A DNA stretch of 13,838 nucleotides from JBFXEO01 sp050180015 (GTDB lineage: Bacteria; Bacteroidota; Bacteroidia; Bacteroidales; Tenuifilaceae): contig JBFXEO010000060.1 in assembly GCA_050180015.1 (NCBI GenBank), forward strand, positions 1 to 13,838. Reading direction: 5' to 3'. The notes beneath the pieces are model-generated. The model searched no databases. It saw nothing but the letters and a program-made list of their open reading frames with translations, and was not told where the DNA came from. Of the stretch, positions 6,961 through 13,838 are shown piece after piece (the stretch's first letter is position 1; the number at the start of each line of letters is the position of its first letter). The position numbers and the translations under genes were made by a program.

Positions 6961-7707
6961 TATTCCTTACAGCTTTTAGGGTCGGCAATCGTATGGTTAT
7001 TTTTGGTCGTTTCTGCATTGCTCCTGTTTCTAGGCGATTTTGCAGTTTGGCTATTTACGTTTTGGTGGGATAAAAGGCTATGGTACCTTCATCGGTACTC
7101 AATATTCTGGGCCATGTTCTATATCTGGATTAATCCATTCTGGCGGATAAAATTTGAGGGGAAGCAGAATATTTCTAACGGTAAGGTGTACGTAATAGTG
7201 TCGAACCATCAGAGCGCATTCGATATTGTTTTGCTGTACCGGCTGTACATGCACTTTAAGTGGGTGGCAAAGCGTGAGCTCATTAAGGTTCCTGCCATTG
7301 GGTGGAATCTTCTGTTGAATAAACATATTTTAATTGATAGAAAAAATCCATTTAGCAGTAAAAAGATGCTCACAGAAGGTTTGCGGAATCTCAGAATGGG
7401 CAATTCATTGCTTATTTTTCCCGAGGGAACCAGGAGTCCCGATGGAAAGGTGAAACGGTTTAAGGAAGGGGCATTTATAGTGGCCCAGCAAGCGCAGGCA
7501 CCAATTCTTCCGGTTATCATTGATGGTTCCAGAGATGTTCTTCCGCGTGCCGGAGTTGTTAACCTTATTCAAAAATTTACCATACGCGTTTTACCCGAGA
7601 TACCATACAATTCTTTTAAAGATTGGAGTTCTTCCGAGCTGTGTAAAAAGGTAAATAAGCTGATAGAAGAAAACCACAGGAGTATATCGCCCAACAGGTA
7701 CAAGTAA
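6943..7707 (+). CDS. plsC: 1-acyl-sn-glycerol-3-phosphate acyltransferase
   Basis: The enzyme transfers an acyl chain to lysophosphatidic acid to give phosphatidic acid, the second step of phospholipid synthesis, at the inner membrane. The 254 residues have an N-terminal hydrophobic region (about 10-40), a second short hydrophobic segment (about 54-66), and the PlsC motifs NHQSAFD (88-94, the NHX4D catalytic pair His89/Asp94) and FPEGTRS (159-165, substrate phosphate binding). ILPVIIDGS (188-196) matches the later motif IV. Two ATG codons are adjacent (6943 and 6946), and either may be used. It appears to be a single gene. The symbol follows the family; related acyltransferases such as ornithine-lipid enzymes share these motifs, so the substrate is less sure than the fold. 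Confidence 0.9.
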   Translation: MMDKLKYSLQLLGSAIVWLFLVVSALLLFLGDFAVWLFTFWWDKRLWYLHRYSIFWAMFYIWINPFWRIKFEGKQNISNGKVYVIVSNHQSAFDIVLLYRLYMHFKWVAKRELIKVPAIGWNLLLNKHILIDRKNPFSSKKMLTEGLRNLRMGNSLLIFPEGTRSPDGKVKRFKEGAFIVAQQAQAPILPVIIDGSRDVLPRAGVVNLIQKFTIRVLPEIPYNSFKDWSSSELCKKVNKLIEENHRSISPNRYK

Positions 7708-7791
7708 TTCTAAGAAAACCCTGCGCCCCTGTAGTGCCAAGTTTATAAGGCGATTATTTTCAAAGGAAGGTTGAAAAAAAGAGGCTAAATC

Positions 7792-7822
7792 TTTGTCAAT
7801 TAATTTATCTTTTATACTTTTG
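7792..7822 (+). promoter_or_regulatory. Promoter of the rplU-rpmA operon (-33 and -7 boxes)
   Basis: TTTG (7792-7795), a 19-base spacer and TACTTTTG (7815-7822) form a full Bacteroidota promoter. Transcription would start near 7829, leaving about 32 bases of leader before rplU. That is too short for an elaborate ribosomal-protein leader, and I see no strong hairpin in it. Confidence 0.7.
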
Positions 7823-7860
7823 CAAGCCCAAAATATGTTAAACATTTCATAAAAGATACG

Positions 7861-8172
7861 ATGTACGCTATTGTTGATATTGCAGGACAGCAGTTTAAGG
7901 TAGAAAAGGACAAAAAGATATTTGTCAACCTTTTAGAAGGAGAGGCCGGAACTGAAGTTAAATTCGGTAAAGTTCTCCTCATAGATAATGATGGGGCCGT
8001 AACTGTAGGCAAACCAGAGGTGGAAAATGCTTCTGTAACTGCTAAAATACTTGGTCATGTAAAAGGTGATAAGGTAATTGTTTTCAAGAAAAAGAGACGT
8101 AAAGGGTATAAGGTAAAAAATGGACACCGTCAGAACTATACCCAGATTCAAATCGATGAAATTGTTGCGTAA
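7861..8172 (+). CDS. rplU: 50S ribosomal protein L21
   Basis: L21 binds 23S rRNA in the large ribosomal subunit. The 103 residues are the usual length and begin MYAIVDIAGQQFKVEKD as in most L21 proteins. The basic loop KKKRRKGYKVKNGHRQNYTQI (about 76-96) carries the L21 signature. It is the first gene of the operon, with rpmA 21 bases downstream, the gene order found in most bacteria. Confidence 0.98.
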   Translation: MYAIVDIAGQQFKVEKDKKIFVNLLEGEAGTEVKFGKVLLIDNDGAVTVGKPEVENASVTAKILGHVKGDKVIVFKKKRRKGYKVKNGHRQNYTQIQIDEIVA

Positions 8173-8193
8173 TAACAAAAATATTATCAGGTC

Positions 8194-8454
8194 ATGGCAC
8201 ACAAAAAAGGAGTTGGTAGTTCAAGGAATGGTAGAGAATCGCATAGCAAACGCCTAGGCGTAAAGTTATTTGGCGGTCAACACGCCAAAGCGGGCAATAT
8301 CATAGTTCGTCAAAGGGGAACAAAGCATTTCCCGGGCGATAACGTTGGAATTGGCCGGGATCATACTTTGTATGCGTTAATAGATGGCGTTGTAACCTTC
8401 CGTAAAAAGGCCGAAAATAAATCGTACGTATCTGTTTTGCCCAAAGAAGCATAG
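8194..8454 (+). CDS. rpmA: 50S ribosomal protein L27
   Basis: L27 lies near the peptidyl transferase centre, where its N-terminal tail contacts tRNA. The 86 residues begin MAHKKGVGSSRNGRESHSKR, the conserved tail, and contain the GNIIVRQRGTKHFPG core. There is no N-terminal extension of the kind cleaved in Firmicutes, so the mature N-terminus follows directly after the start methionine. It is cotranscribed with rplU and followed by a hairpin before serS. Confidence 0.98.
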   Translation: MAHKKGVGSSRNGRESHSKRLGVKLFGGQHAKAGNIIVRQRGTKHFPGDNVGIGRDHTLYALIDGVVTFRKKAENKSYVSVLPKEA

Positions 8455-8478
8455 AGTATTCAAATAATTTATAGTTTT

Positions 8479-8521
8479 GATCTCCTGTTCAAGCCTAATT
8501 TCATGGTATTGTACAGGAGAT
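8479..8521 (+). terminator. Hairpin with T-run between rpmA and serS
   Basis: ATCTCCTGT (8480-8488) pairs with ACAGGAGAT (8513-8521) over nine bases, with a 24-base loop, followed by TTTTATTAATT. It looks like a terminator or attenuator for rplU-rpmA, although the loop is long. A TAGTTTTG box (8472-8479) touches the left arm and could start a separate serS transcript at about 8486. That transcript would lack most of the left arm and would not form the hairpin. Confidence 0.55.
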
Positions 8522-8545
8522 TTTTATTAATTAACATTTCTCATT

Positions 8546-9820
8546 ATGCTAACACTCAAAGTAATACGTGAGAATAGGGACTTTGTTATTGAGCGTTTGG
8601 CTGTAAAGCACTTCGATGGTAAAGCAATTATTAACAAGATTGTGGAACTTGACGACAAGCGCAGGACAATACAGCTTCAGCTGGATACCAACCTGGCAGA
8701 GCAAAATGCGATGGCCAAGCAAATAGGAAAACTCTTTGCCGAGGGAAAAGCCGACGAGGCAAATGCTGCTAAAGCAAAAACTTCCGACTTGAAGGAGCAA
8801 TCAAAAAATTTATCGCAAGAATTGTCGGAGGTTGAGTTTGAGCAAAAGAAATTATTGCTACAAGTACCTAACTTGCCGCACTCATCGGTTCCGGAAGGAC
8901 ATAGTGCAGCCAATAATGTTATTGTTCGCTCAGGGGGAAATGTGCCAGAACTTTCAAAGGAAGCCATGCCTCACTGGGATTTGGCAAAAAAGTATGATAT
9001 TATCGATTTTGAGCTGGGTGTTAAGATTACTGGTGCAGGTTTTCCGGTTTACAAAGGCAAGGGTGCAAAATTCCAACGTGCACTTATCAACTTTTTCCTT
9101 GACGAGAATACTGCTGCTGGTTACCGTGAGGTTCAACCACCCCACATGGTGAACGAGGATTCCGCTTACGGTACAGGTCAACTGCCCGATAAGGATGGAC
9201 AGATGTACTACATGCAGGTTGATAATTTTTACATGATTCCAACGGCGGAGGTTCCCGTTACGAATATTTTCCGTGACGTTATTTTGAACGCGGCGCAACT
9301 TCCGATTAAAATGACGGCCTACACTCCTTGCTTCCGTCGCGAGGCAGGTTCGTATGGCAAGGATGTTCGTGGATTGAATCGTTTACATCAGTTTGATAAG
9401 GTTGAGATTGTTCAGGTTCAACACCCTGATCGCTCTTATGAATCGCTGGAGGAGATGGTATCACACGTTGAGGGAATTCTCAAGAAACTAGAGTTGCCTT
9501 ACCGTATAGTTAAACTTTGCGGTGGAGATATGAGTTTCACTTCGGCATTGACCTACGACTTTGAGGTATTCTCTGCGGCGCAGAATCGCTGGTTGGAGGT
9601 TAGTTCTGTATCGAACTTTGAGTCGTACCAGGCAAACCGTATGATGTTGCGCTACAAGGAGGATGGCGATAAGAAAACCCAAATTGCACACACGCTTAAT
9701 GGAAGTTCGCTGGCATTGCCACGTATAGTTGCCGCGCTACTTGAGAATAACCAAACTCCTAATGGAGTTAGAGTACCTAAAGCGATTCAATCTTTCTGTG
9801 GATTCGATATGATTGATTAG
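8546..9820 (+). CDS. serS: Seryl-tRNA synthetase
   Basis: This class II synthetase charges tRNA-Ser (and tRNA-Sec, where present) with serine. The 424 residues match the family length. The N-terminal tRNA-binding helical arm spans about 1-105, with long Lys/Glu/Gln-rich coiled-coil segments. The catalytic domain follows, with the TAEVPVTN substrate-binding segment, motif 2 in PCFRREAGSYGKDVRGLNR and motif 3 in NGSSLALPRIVAALLENNQ near the C-terminus. The gene follows rplU-rpmA, with a hairpin and a possible own -7 box in the 91-base gap, so its expression may be partly separate from theirs. A strong hairpin (9837-9877) ends it. Confidence 0.97.
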   Translation: MLTLKVIRENRDFVIERLAVKHFDGKAIINKIVELDDKRRTIQLQLDTNLAEQNAMAKQIGKLFAEGKADEANAAKAKTSDLKEQSKNLSQELSEVEFEQKKLLLQVPNLPHSSVPEGHSAANNVIVRSGGNVPELSKEAMPHWDLAKKYDIIDFELGVKITGAGFPVYKGKGAKFQRALINFFLDENTAAGYREVQPPHMVNEDSAYGTGQLPDKDGQMYYMQVDNFYMIPTAEVPVTNIFRDVILNAAQLPIKMTAYTPCFRREAGSYGKDVRGLNRLHQFDKVEIVQVQHPDRSYESLEEMVSHVEGILKKLELPYRIVKLCGGDMSFTSALTYDFEVFSAAQNRWLEVSSVSNFESYQANRMMLRYKEDGDKKTQIAHTLNGSSLALPRIVAALLENNQTPNGVRVPKAIQSFCGFDMID

Positions 9821-9836
9821 TTTTTATTTGGATATA

Positions 9837-9877
9837 AATATACCCTGACAGAGTCCAAAACTCTGTCAGGGTATATT
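9837..9877. terminator. 18-bp palindromic hairpin between convergent serS and the M56 gene (copy 1)
   Basis: A perfect 18-bp stem (9837-9854 with 9860-9877) closes a CCAAA loop. On the plus strand it is followed by GTTTTTAG, so it is a good terminator for serS. On the minus strand it begins four bases after the M56 gene stop codon, but the following DNA is not T-rich in that direction, so termination there would be weaker. The core CCCTGACAGAGTCCAAA (9843-9859) recurs almost exactly at 11975-11991. Confidence 0.85.
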
Positions 9878-9881
9878 GTTT

Positions 9882-11447
9882 TTAGAAGTTAATGGTAACA
9901 GAGTAATTTACAGGAACAAGTTTTCCTCTTTGTTTTCCTGGATTCCATTGCGTTAATTCCGATACTATTTTATGGGCGGCTTTTGCTACTTTATCATTAT
10001 CTTTTTCAATTGTCTGGATGTTTCTTATTGAGCCCTTCTCATCAACGGTGTAGCCAATGGTTGCTTTGCCTGATAGTCTAAATTTTGCCGTTTTTTCTTT
10101 AATCTCCTTGGCAAATGAGTATAAACCACCGGGGTAGGATGGCATTTCTTCAACAATAACAAATGTTTCTTCGTCGTTTGAGTTTGTTGTTGCTGGAGTT
10201 TCAATAGGTTTTTCAGTTTCAAGGATATTCTCAATGTTTAAATTTACAATGCCTTTCTCCATTTTAAGTATTAGCGTAAATGTTCCATTTTTCATTTCGC
10301 TCTTGCTTATTTGCTCATAATTCTTGACGAGTGTTACTAAGCCCACATAGGAGAAATAGATTTTATCGGTTTTCGCAATCTCTATGTTAAATACACCTTC
10401 TGCATTGCTAGCGGTGCCAATTGTTGTCCCTCCAATTATTACCGAGACATCTTGCAGCGGTTCACCCTTATCATTGGTGATTTTTCCGCTTACTTTTATA
10501 TTTCGCTCTTCGGTATTTGAGAAGGTTGCATTATCCCTGTTAGCTTGCGATGCCATTACATAAGCAGGTTTTGCAAATGTAAACAGTAGCAATGCTGTTG
10601 CTGGTAGCGCCCAAAGCATTCTTAATGCTTGTTTTTTTGGCGTTTTAGTTTTAGTCATCATAGTCATTCGTTTTTTGTTAAGGGAATAGTTGAGGTTATT
10701 GGTTATCCCGATAATCTGCATTCCCATAATTTGATTGATTAGAATTGATTGGTATTTACCAATGCTATGCCCTTGCGCAAGGACACCCTCATCGGCCAAA
10801 TACTCGTGATTTTGTTTGATTGAGCGCTCGAATAACCAAACAAATGGGTTGAACCAAAGGAAAACAGTTAGCAGTTCCACTAATAGCAAGTCGAACCAAT
10901 GTTTTTTACGAATGTGCACCATTTCGTGAGTTAATATGCTGCTTAAATCGGTTCCGGAGTGAAATTTTGGATTTATAAAGATGATATTGAAAAAAGAGAA
11001 TGGTAAGCCGTACTTGTTGTTTTCAACTACTCGGAATCCATTTCTCATACTAATACCATCCTTTTTGATTAAAAACAGTAGTTCTACGGTTTGCCCAATC
11101 AGCCTTGAAAGGAATATTAGAACCCCCGTTATGTAGATAATTGCAGCACTTTCTATCCAGCCAATGCTTTTTTCGAAAGAATTTGCCACTTCTGGGTTTA
11201 AAGGTATCGATTTGAAGGTTTTGCCTAGCTGTTCAAAAATGTTGATGCTATCGCTGCTATACACAGAAACATTGTATTGAATTACTAGCAATGGCAAGAT
11301 TAATGGAACTGTAATTCCCAAAAGAAGAAATACCCGATTGGCATTGAACAGTGTGTTTTTTCTAAGGAAAAACCAATAGACGAGGTAGAACAGCCCGGTT
11401 CCGACCGACGCTTTAGCTGAGTATATCAAGAATTCTTCCATAATCAT
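9882..11447 (-). CDS. BlaR1-like M56 family membrane metallopeptidase with CarboxypepD_reg and TonB C-terminal domains
   Basis: This 521-residue membrane zinc protease is the sensor half of a BlaI/BlaR1-like pair. Membrane helices lie at about 7-29, 37-60, 98-127, 185-207 and 276-299. The zinc site is HEMVH (174-178), with EYLADE (215-220) supplying the probable third ligand. After the last helix comes a CarboxypepD_reg-like beta domain (about 317-396, with GKITNDKGEPLQDVSVIIGG at its start) and a TonB C-terminal domain (about 434-521, PSYPGG to the end). A transpeptidase-like penicillin sensor is absent. In BlaR1 the protease is activated by the sensor and leads to loss of the repressor; here a similar circuit with another periplasmic signal is inferred. 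The start may be the ATG at 11447 or the one two codons later. It follows blaI by five bases. Confidence 0.9.
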   Translation of the reverse strand: MIMEEFLIYSAKASVGTGLFYLVYWFFLRKNTLFNANRVFLLLGITVPLILPLLVIQYNVSVYSSDSINIFEQLGKTFKSIPLNPEVANSFEKSIGWIESAAIIYITGVLIFLSRLIGQTVELLFLIKKDGISMRNGFRVVENNKYGLPFSFFNIIFINPKFHSGTDLSSILTHEMVHIRKKHWFDLLLVELLTVFLWFNPFVWLFERSIKQNHEYLADEGVLAQGHSIGKYQSILINQIMGMQIIGITNNLNYSLNKKRMTMMTKTKTPKKQALRMLWALPATALLLFTFAKPAYVMASQANRDNATFSNTEERNIKVSGKITNDKGEPLQDVSVIIGGTTIGTASNAEGVFNIEIAKTDKIYFSYVGLVTLVKNYEQISKSEMKNGTFTLILKMEKGIVNLNIENILETEKPIETPATTNSNDEETFVIVEEMPSYPGGLYSFAKEIKEKTAKFRLSGKATIGYTVDEKGSIRNIQTIEKDNDKVAKAAHKIVSELTQWNPGKQRGKLVPVNYSVTINF

Positions 11448-11452
11448 TTTTA

Positions 11453-11827
11453 TTATTTAGATTCCTTTTTTAACTCCTCCTCGGCAATTCTCATCATTTG
11501 CTCCAGCTCACTGATGCTTATTTTGTTTTCACGCGCAAAAAATGTAGCCATTTTTGGAAACGAGCCGTTAAAATAGTTTTTCAACAAATTCGAAAATTGG
11601 AAATGAGTATAGTCGCTTTTTGAAATACTCGGACTAAAAAGGTACGTGTTTCCGATTTTCCTTTTAACCACAAATTCTTTGGTCTCAAGCACCTTTAGTA
11701 CAGTGGCTACTGTAGTGTAGGCGGGTTTAGGTTCTTCAAAATTATCAACCAAATCCTTAACCACACCCTCGTTTATATCCCAAAGAATCTGCATTACTTG
11801 CTCTTCTGCTTTTGTTAGTGGTTTCAT
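11453..11827 (-). CDS. blaI: BlaI/MecI/CopY family transcriptional repressor
   Basis: This 124-residue protein is the usual length of BlaI/MecI repressors. It has an N-terminal winged helix (about 1-70), with LTKAEEQVMQILWD as first helix and AYTTVATVLKVLETKEFV (36-53) covering the recognition helix, and a C-terminal dimerisation helix pair (about 72-124). It should bind palindromic operators as a dimer. Three such palindromes lie in its own promoter, so autorepression is likely. It is translated just ahead of the M56 protease gene, five bases apart. The symbol is by family resemblance; no beta-lactamase or mecA-type gene is seen nearby, so the regulated genes and signal are open. Confidence 0.9.
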   Translation of the reverse strand: MKPLTKAEEQVMQILWDINEGVVKDLVDNFEEPKPAYTTVATVLKVLETKEFVVKRKIGNTYLFSPSISKSDYTHFQFSNLLKNYFNGSFPKMATFFARENKISISELEQMMRIAEEELKKESK

Positions 11828-11844
11828 AGTTGGCCAAATTTATT

Positions 11845-11860
11845 TACTACAAATATAGTA
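11845..11860. promoter_or_regulatory. BlaI-type operator 1, overlapping the -7 box
   Basis: TACTACAAATATAGTA has TACTA/TAGTA half-sites around a six-base centre and closely resembles the staphylococcal mec/bla operator form TACTACATATGTAGTA. On the minus strand its centre contains TATATTTG (11857-11850), an exact -7 box that would start the blaI transcript near 11843. Repressor bound here would block RNA polymerase directly. Confidence 0.8.
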
Positions 11861-11875
11861 GATAAATTCAATAAA

Positions 11876-11891
11876 TACTATAAGCATAGTA
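11876..11891. promoter_or_regulatory. BlaI-type operator 2, over the -33 position
   Basis: TACTATAAGCATAGTA has the same TACTA-N6-TAGTA layout. Its centre is 31 bp from that of operator 1, about three helical turns. It covers the place where the -33 box of the blaI promoter would lie (about 11878-11881); no TTTG is present there. Confidence 0.75.
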
Positions 11892-11895
11892 AAAA

Positions 11896-11911
11896 TATTA
11901 TAAATATAGTA
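11896..11911. promoter_or_regulatory. BlaI-type operator 3
   Basis: TATTATAAATATAGTA has one exact half-site (TAGTA) and one with a single change (TATTA). Its centre is 20 bp from that of operator 2, about two helical turns, so all three sites should lie on one face of the DNA, which suits cooperative binding. Confidence 0.65.
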
Positions 11912-11970
11912 GAAATATAATTAAGTATAATGTAATCAGCTTGTTGGTATTTTTAATATGTGGAGAAAAT

Positions 11971-12007
11971 AAAACCCAGACAGAGTCCAAAACTCTGTCT
12001 GGGTTTT
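11971..12007. terminator. 16-bp palindromic hairpin after the VWA gene (copy 2)
   Basis: A perfect 16-bp stem (11971-11986 with 11992-12007) closes the same CCAAA loop as the hairpin at 9837-9877. On the minus strand the stem ends in TTTT and is followed by ATTTTC, so it is a good terminator for the VWA gene, whose stop lies 25 bases away. It separates that gene from the blaI promoter. The core differs from copy 1 by a single swapped base pair. Confidence 0.85.
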
Positions 12008-12032
12008 TCGTTACTCTTTATACACTACTGCG

Positions 12033-13838
12033 CTACTTATAAAGCATTTCTCCCATTTCAACCATCTTTATAAAATCTGCTTTGTAGCCATATTCATCTA
12101 AACCTGCAGAGTTTTTTGCTCTCTTTAAAACATTAGTAAAAGTTGCATTGCCCTTGAATTCCGATTCGCGAAGTAGCATTCCGAACTCAGCCACTGCTGA
12201 TGCAAACACTAGATTGTTGGTGCTTTTAGTTTTGCCCGCTTCAACCTTTTCTACAATTAAGTTGCTGGTATCCTCGTTTGGTTTTTTGTAACGAACTTTC
12301 ACGGTCATAAGATTCTTGCTATTTACCTTGGTGTGTTGTTGGTATTCAAGTGGGTCAACGTTTGATACCTCTTCGTCGGAATCGGCAGGGATTACTTCGT
12401 AAAGTGCGGTTACAGTATGTCCGCAACCAATATCACCAGCATCCTTTTTATCGTTGTTGAAATCCTCCTTGTTTAGAATTCTGTTTTCATAGCCAATCAA
12501 CCTGTACGCTTTAACTTTTGTGGGGTTGAATTCGATTTGGATTTTCACATCCTTGGCAATAGTATAAAGTGTTCCCCAAAGTTCTGTTCCAAAAACTTTC
12601 TTTGCCTCAAGAATATTGTCGATGTAGGCGTAGTTCCCATTCCCAGCATTGGAGATTTGTTCCATTTTTGAATCCTTATAGTTACCCATTCCAAAGCCAA
12701 GGATTGATAGAAAGATACCATCGTCACGTTTCGCTTCAATTAATCGAACCATTTCGGCATCGCTGCTAGATCCTACATTAAAATCACCGTCGGATGCAAG
12801 TATTACTCTATTGTTACCATTTTTGATGAAATTTTGCTTTGCAATTTTGTACGCTAGGCTTATTCCTTCGCCACCGGCAGTTGAACCACCAGCCTGAAGC
12901 AAATCCAACGCTGCAATAATTTTTTCCTTTTGATTTCCGGGAGTTGATTCCAGGACAACACCCGCAGCTCCTGCGTAAACTACTATGGCAACTCTGTCCT
13001 GTGGACGCAAGTTCTCAACCAAAAACTTGAAAGCCTGCTTTAGTAACGGTAGCTTGTTGGGGGAGCTCATTGAACCGGAAACATCGATAAGGAAAGTAAG
13101 GTTATTGGTTGGAATCTCCTTCTCGTTGATGTTTTCACCTTTTAAGCCAACAAGGTAAAGTTGATGTTTGTTATTCCAGGGGCATTGACCTGCCTCAATT
13201 GTAATGGAGAATGGATGTCCGTTGGTGGGTTGTGGATAATCGTAATCGAAGTAGTTGATTAATTCCTCAATTCTTACAGCATCCTTAACGGGTTTTTGGT
13301 TTTGGGTAAGGAACCGGCGAACGTTGGAGTACGATGCCCTGTCAACATCAACTGAAAAGGTTGAAAGAGGATTGTTTATTACATCCTTGAAAATATTCTC
13401 GTTGATAACATCGTACGATTCTGTGTTAAAGTCGTTAACCTGAAGTTCATCGTAGGCAATGGCCCCACTTGCAATAGATACAGGCGCGTATGCACATTCA
13501 GCCATCGTCATAATCTTTTTCGACCTATCGGCTTTTTCCTCTTCTTTTGCAATCTTATCGAGCAGTAAAGGGTTTAGCGAGAAGTTTACCCTTGTGGTTG
13601 AGTTTGGCTTCACCTCTATATTCTTTTTCACGCTTATCTCATACCCACTGGCCGATACTTTGATATCGTATTTCCCCGTGGCAATTGATAATGCAAATGC
13701 TCCATTGGCACTGCTTGCTTTTTCTGCAACTATTTTTCCGTTTTGGAATACTTGAACTTTTGCACCAGGTATTGTTTTAGATGTGGAATTGTCGGTAATC
13801 AAGCCCGATAACATCCCCGTTTGTGCGCTAATTGTTAT
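12033..13838 (-). CDS. Secreted YfbK-type von Willebrand factor A domain protein, 5' end outside the window
   Basis: Positions given here count from the Met at 13814. The frame is open through the window edge, and the residues before that Met (ITISAQTG) look like the end of a signal peptide. The true start is therefore beyond 13838 and the Met at 13814 is internal. An N-terminal CarboxypepD_reg-like domain (about 3-80) is followed by a Lys/Glu-rich linker, the YfbK N-terminal region (about 145-215, NPLSTFSVDVDRASYSNVRR), a VWA domain (about 238-420) and the C-terminal YfbK/DUF3520 region (about 425-590). The metal site is complete: DVSGS (Asp244, Ser246, Ser248), Thr312 and Asp343. Such proteins bind partners through a metal ion in the periplasm or at the surface; the partner is unknown. 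The gene ends at a strong hairpin. Confidence 0.9.
   Translation of the reverse strand: MTISAQTGMLSGLITDNSTSKTIPGAKVQVFQNGKIVAEKASSANGAFALSIATGKYDIKVSASGYEISVKKNIEVKPNSTTRVNFSLNPLLLDKIAKEEEKADRSKKIMTMAECAYAPVSIASGAIAYDELQVNDFNTESYDVINENIFKDVINNPLSTFSVDVDRASYSNVRRFLTQNQKPVKDAVRIEELINYFDYDYPQPTNGHPFSITIEAGQCPWNNKHQLYLVGLKGENINEKEIPTNNLTFLIDVSGSMSSPNKLPLLKQAFKFLVENLRPQDRVAIVVYAGAAGVVLESTPGNQKEKIIAALDLLQAGGSTAGGEGISLAYKIAKQNFIKNGNNRVILASDGDFNVGSSSDAEMVRLIEAKRDDGIFLSILGFGMGNYKDSKMEQISNAGNGNYAYIDNILEAKKVFGTELWGTLYTIAKDVKIQIEFNPTKVKAYRLIGYENRILNKEDFNNDKKDAGDIGCGHTVTALYEVIPADSDEEVSNVDPLEYQQHTKVNSKNLMTVKVRYKKPNEDTSNLIVEKVEAGKTKSTNNLVFASAVAEFGMLLRESEFKGNATFTNVLKRAKNSAGLDEYGYKADFIKMVEMGEMLYK

Noticed and set aside
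7768..7784. TTCAA/TTGAA inverted repeat after the acyltransferase gene
   Set aside because: A five-base AT-rich stem is not enough to call a terminator.
9882..11827. Calling the blaI and M56 genes a beta-lactam resistance locus
   Set aside because: No beta-lactamase or low-affinity penicillin-binding protein is present, and the protease lacks a penicillin sensor domain.

Overview
The window comes from a member of the Bacteroidota. The signs are promoters of the TAnnTTTG (-7) type instead of sigma70 hexamers, no Shine-Dalgarno sequences before clear starts, AT-rich intergenic DNA, and families typical of this phylum: TPR/SpoIIE phosphatases, SiaC (DUF1987), M56 peptidases with CarboxypepD_reg and TonB C-terminal domains, and secreted YfbK-type VWA proteins. 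I cannot name a genus. I see no rRNA, tRNA, insertion sequence, prophage or CRISPR array. Most of the window reads as ordinary chromosomal backbone.

Layout. Positions 1-2392 (minus strand) hold a signalling pair: a SiaC-type phosphoprotein followed 12 bp later by a membrane-anchored TPR/PP2C (SpoIIE) phosphatase. The first ten codons of another gene may lie at the left edge. Positions 2623-6879 hold scattered single genes: a DUF1761 membrane protein (-), biotin-protein ligase (+), an SRPBCC protein (-), lipoate-protein ligase (+), a small exported protein (-) and a four-helix membrane protein (-). The two cofactor ligases both attach swinging-arm cofactors but are separate transcription units. 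A lysophosphatidic acid acyltransferase (+) starts at 6943, and its promoter faces that of the neighbouring minus-strand gene. Positions 7792-9820 carry rplU-rpmA-serS, with a good -33/-7 promoter before rplU and a hairpin between rpmA and serS.

The right part (9837-12007) is a BlaI/BlaR1-like repressor-protease operon on the minus strand. Three 16-bp palindromes lie before blaI, and the nearest contains the predicted -7 box, so the operon is probably autorepressed. The BlaR1-like protein has no penicillin-sensing domain. It carries a CarboxypepD_reg-like domain and a TonB C-terminal domain, so the signal is unknown and need not be a beta-lactam. A nearly identical palindromic hairpin lies on each side of the operon (9837-9877 and 11971-12007); the two differ by a compensatory base-pair exchange. 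Upstream, on the same strand, lies a secreted YfbK-type VWA protein whose start is beyond the right edge.

I found no obviously new multi-gene system. The parts most worth a second look are the repressor-protease operon with its triple operator, the matched hairpins around it, and the reduced SiaC/phosphatase pair.
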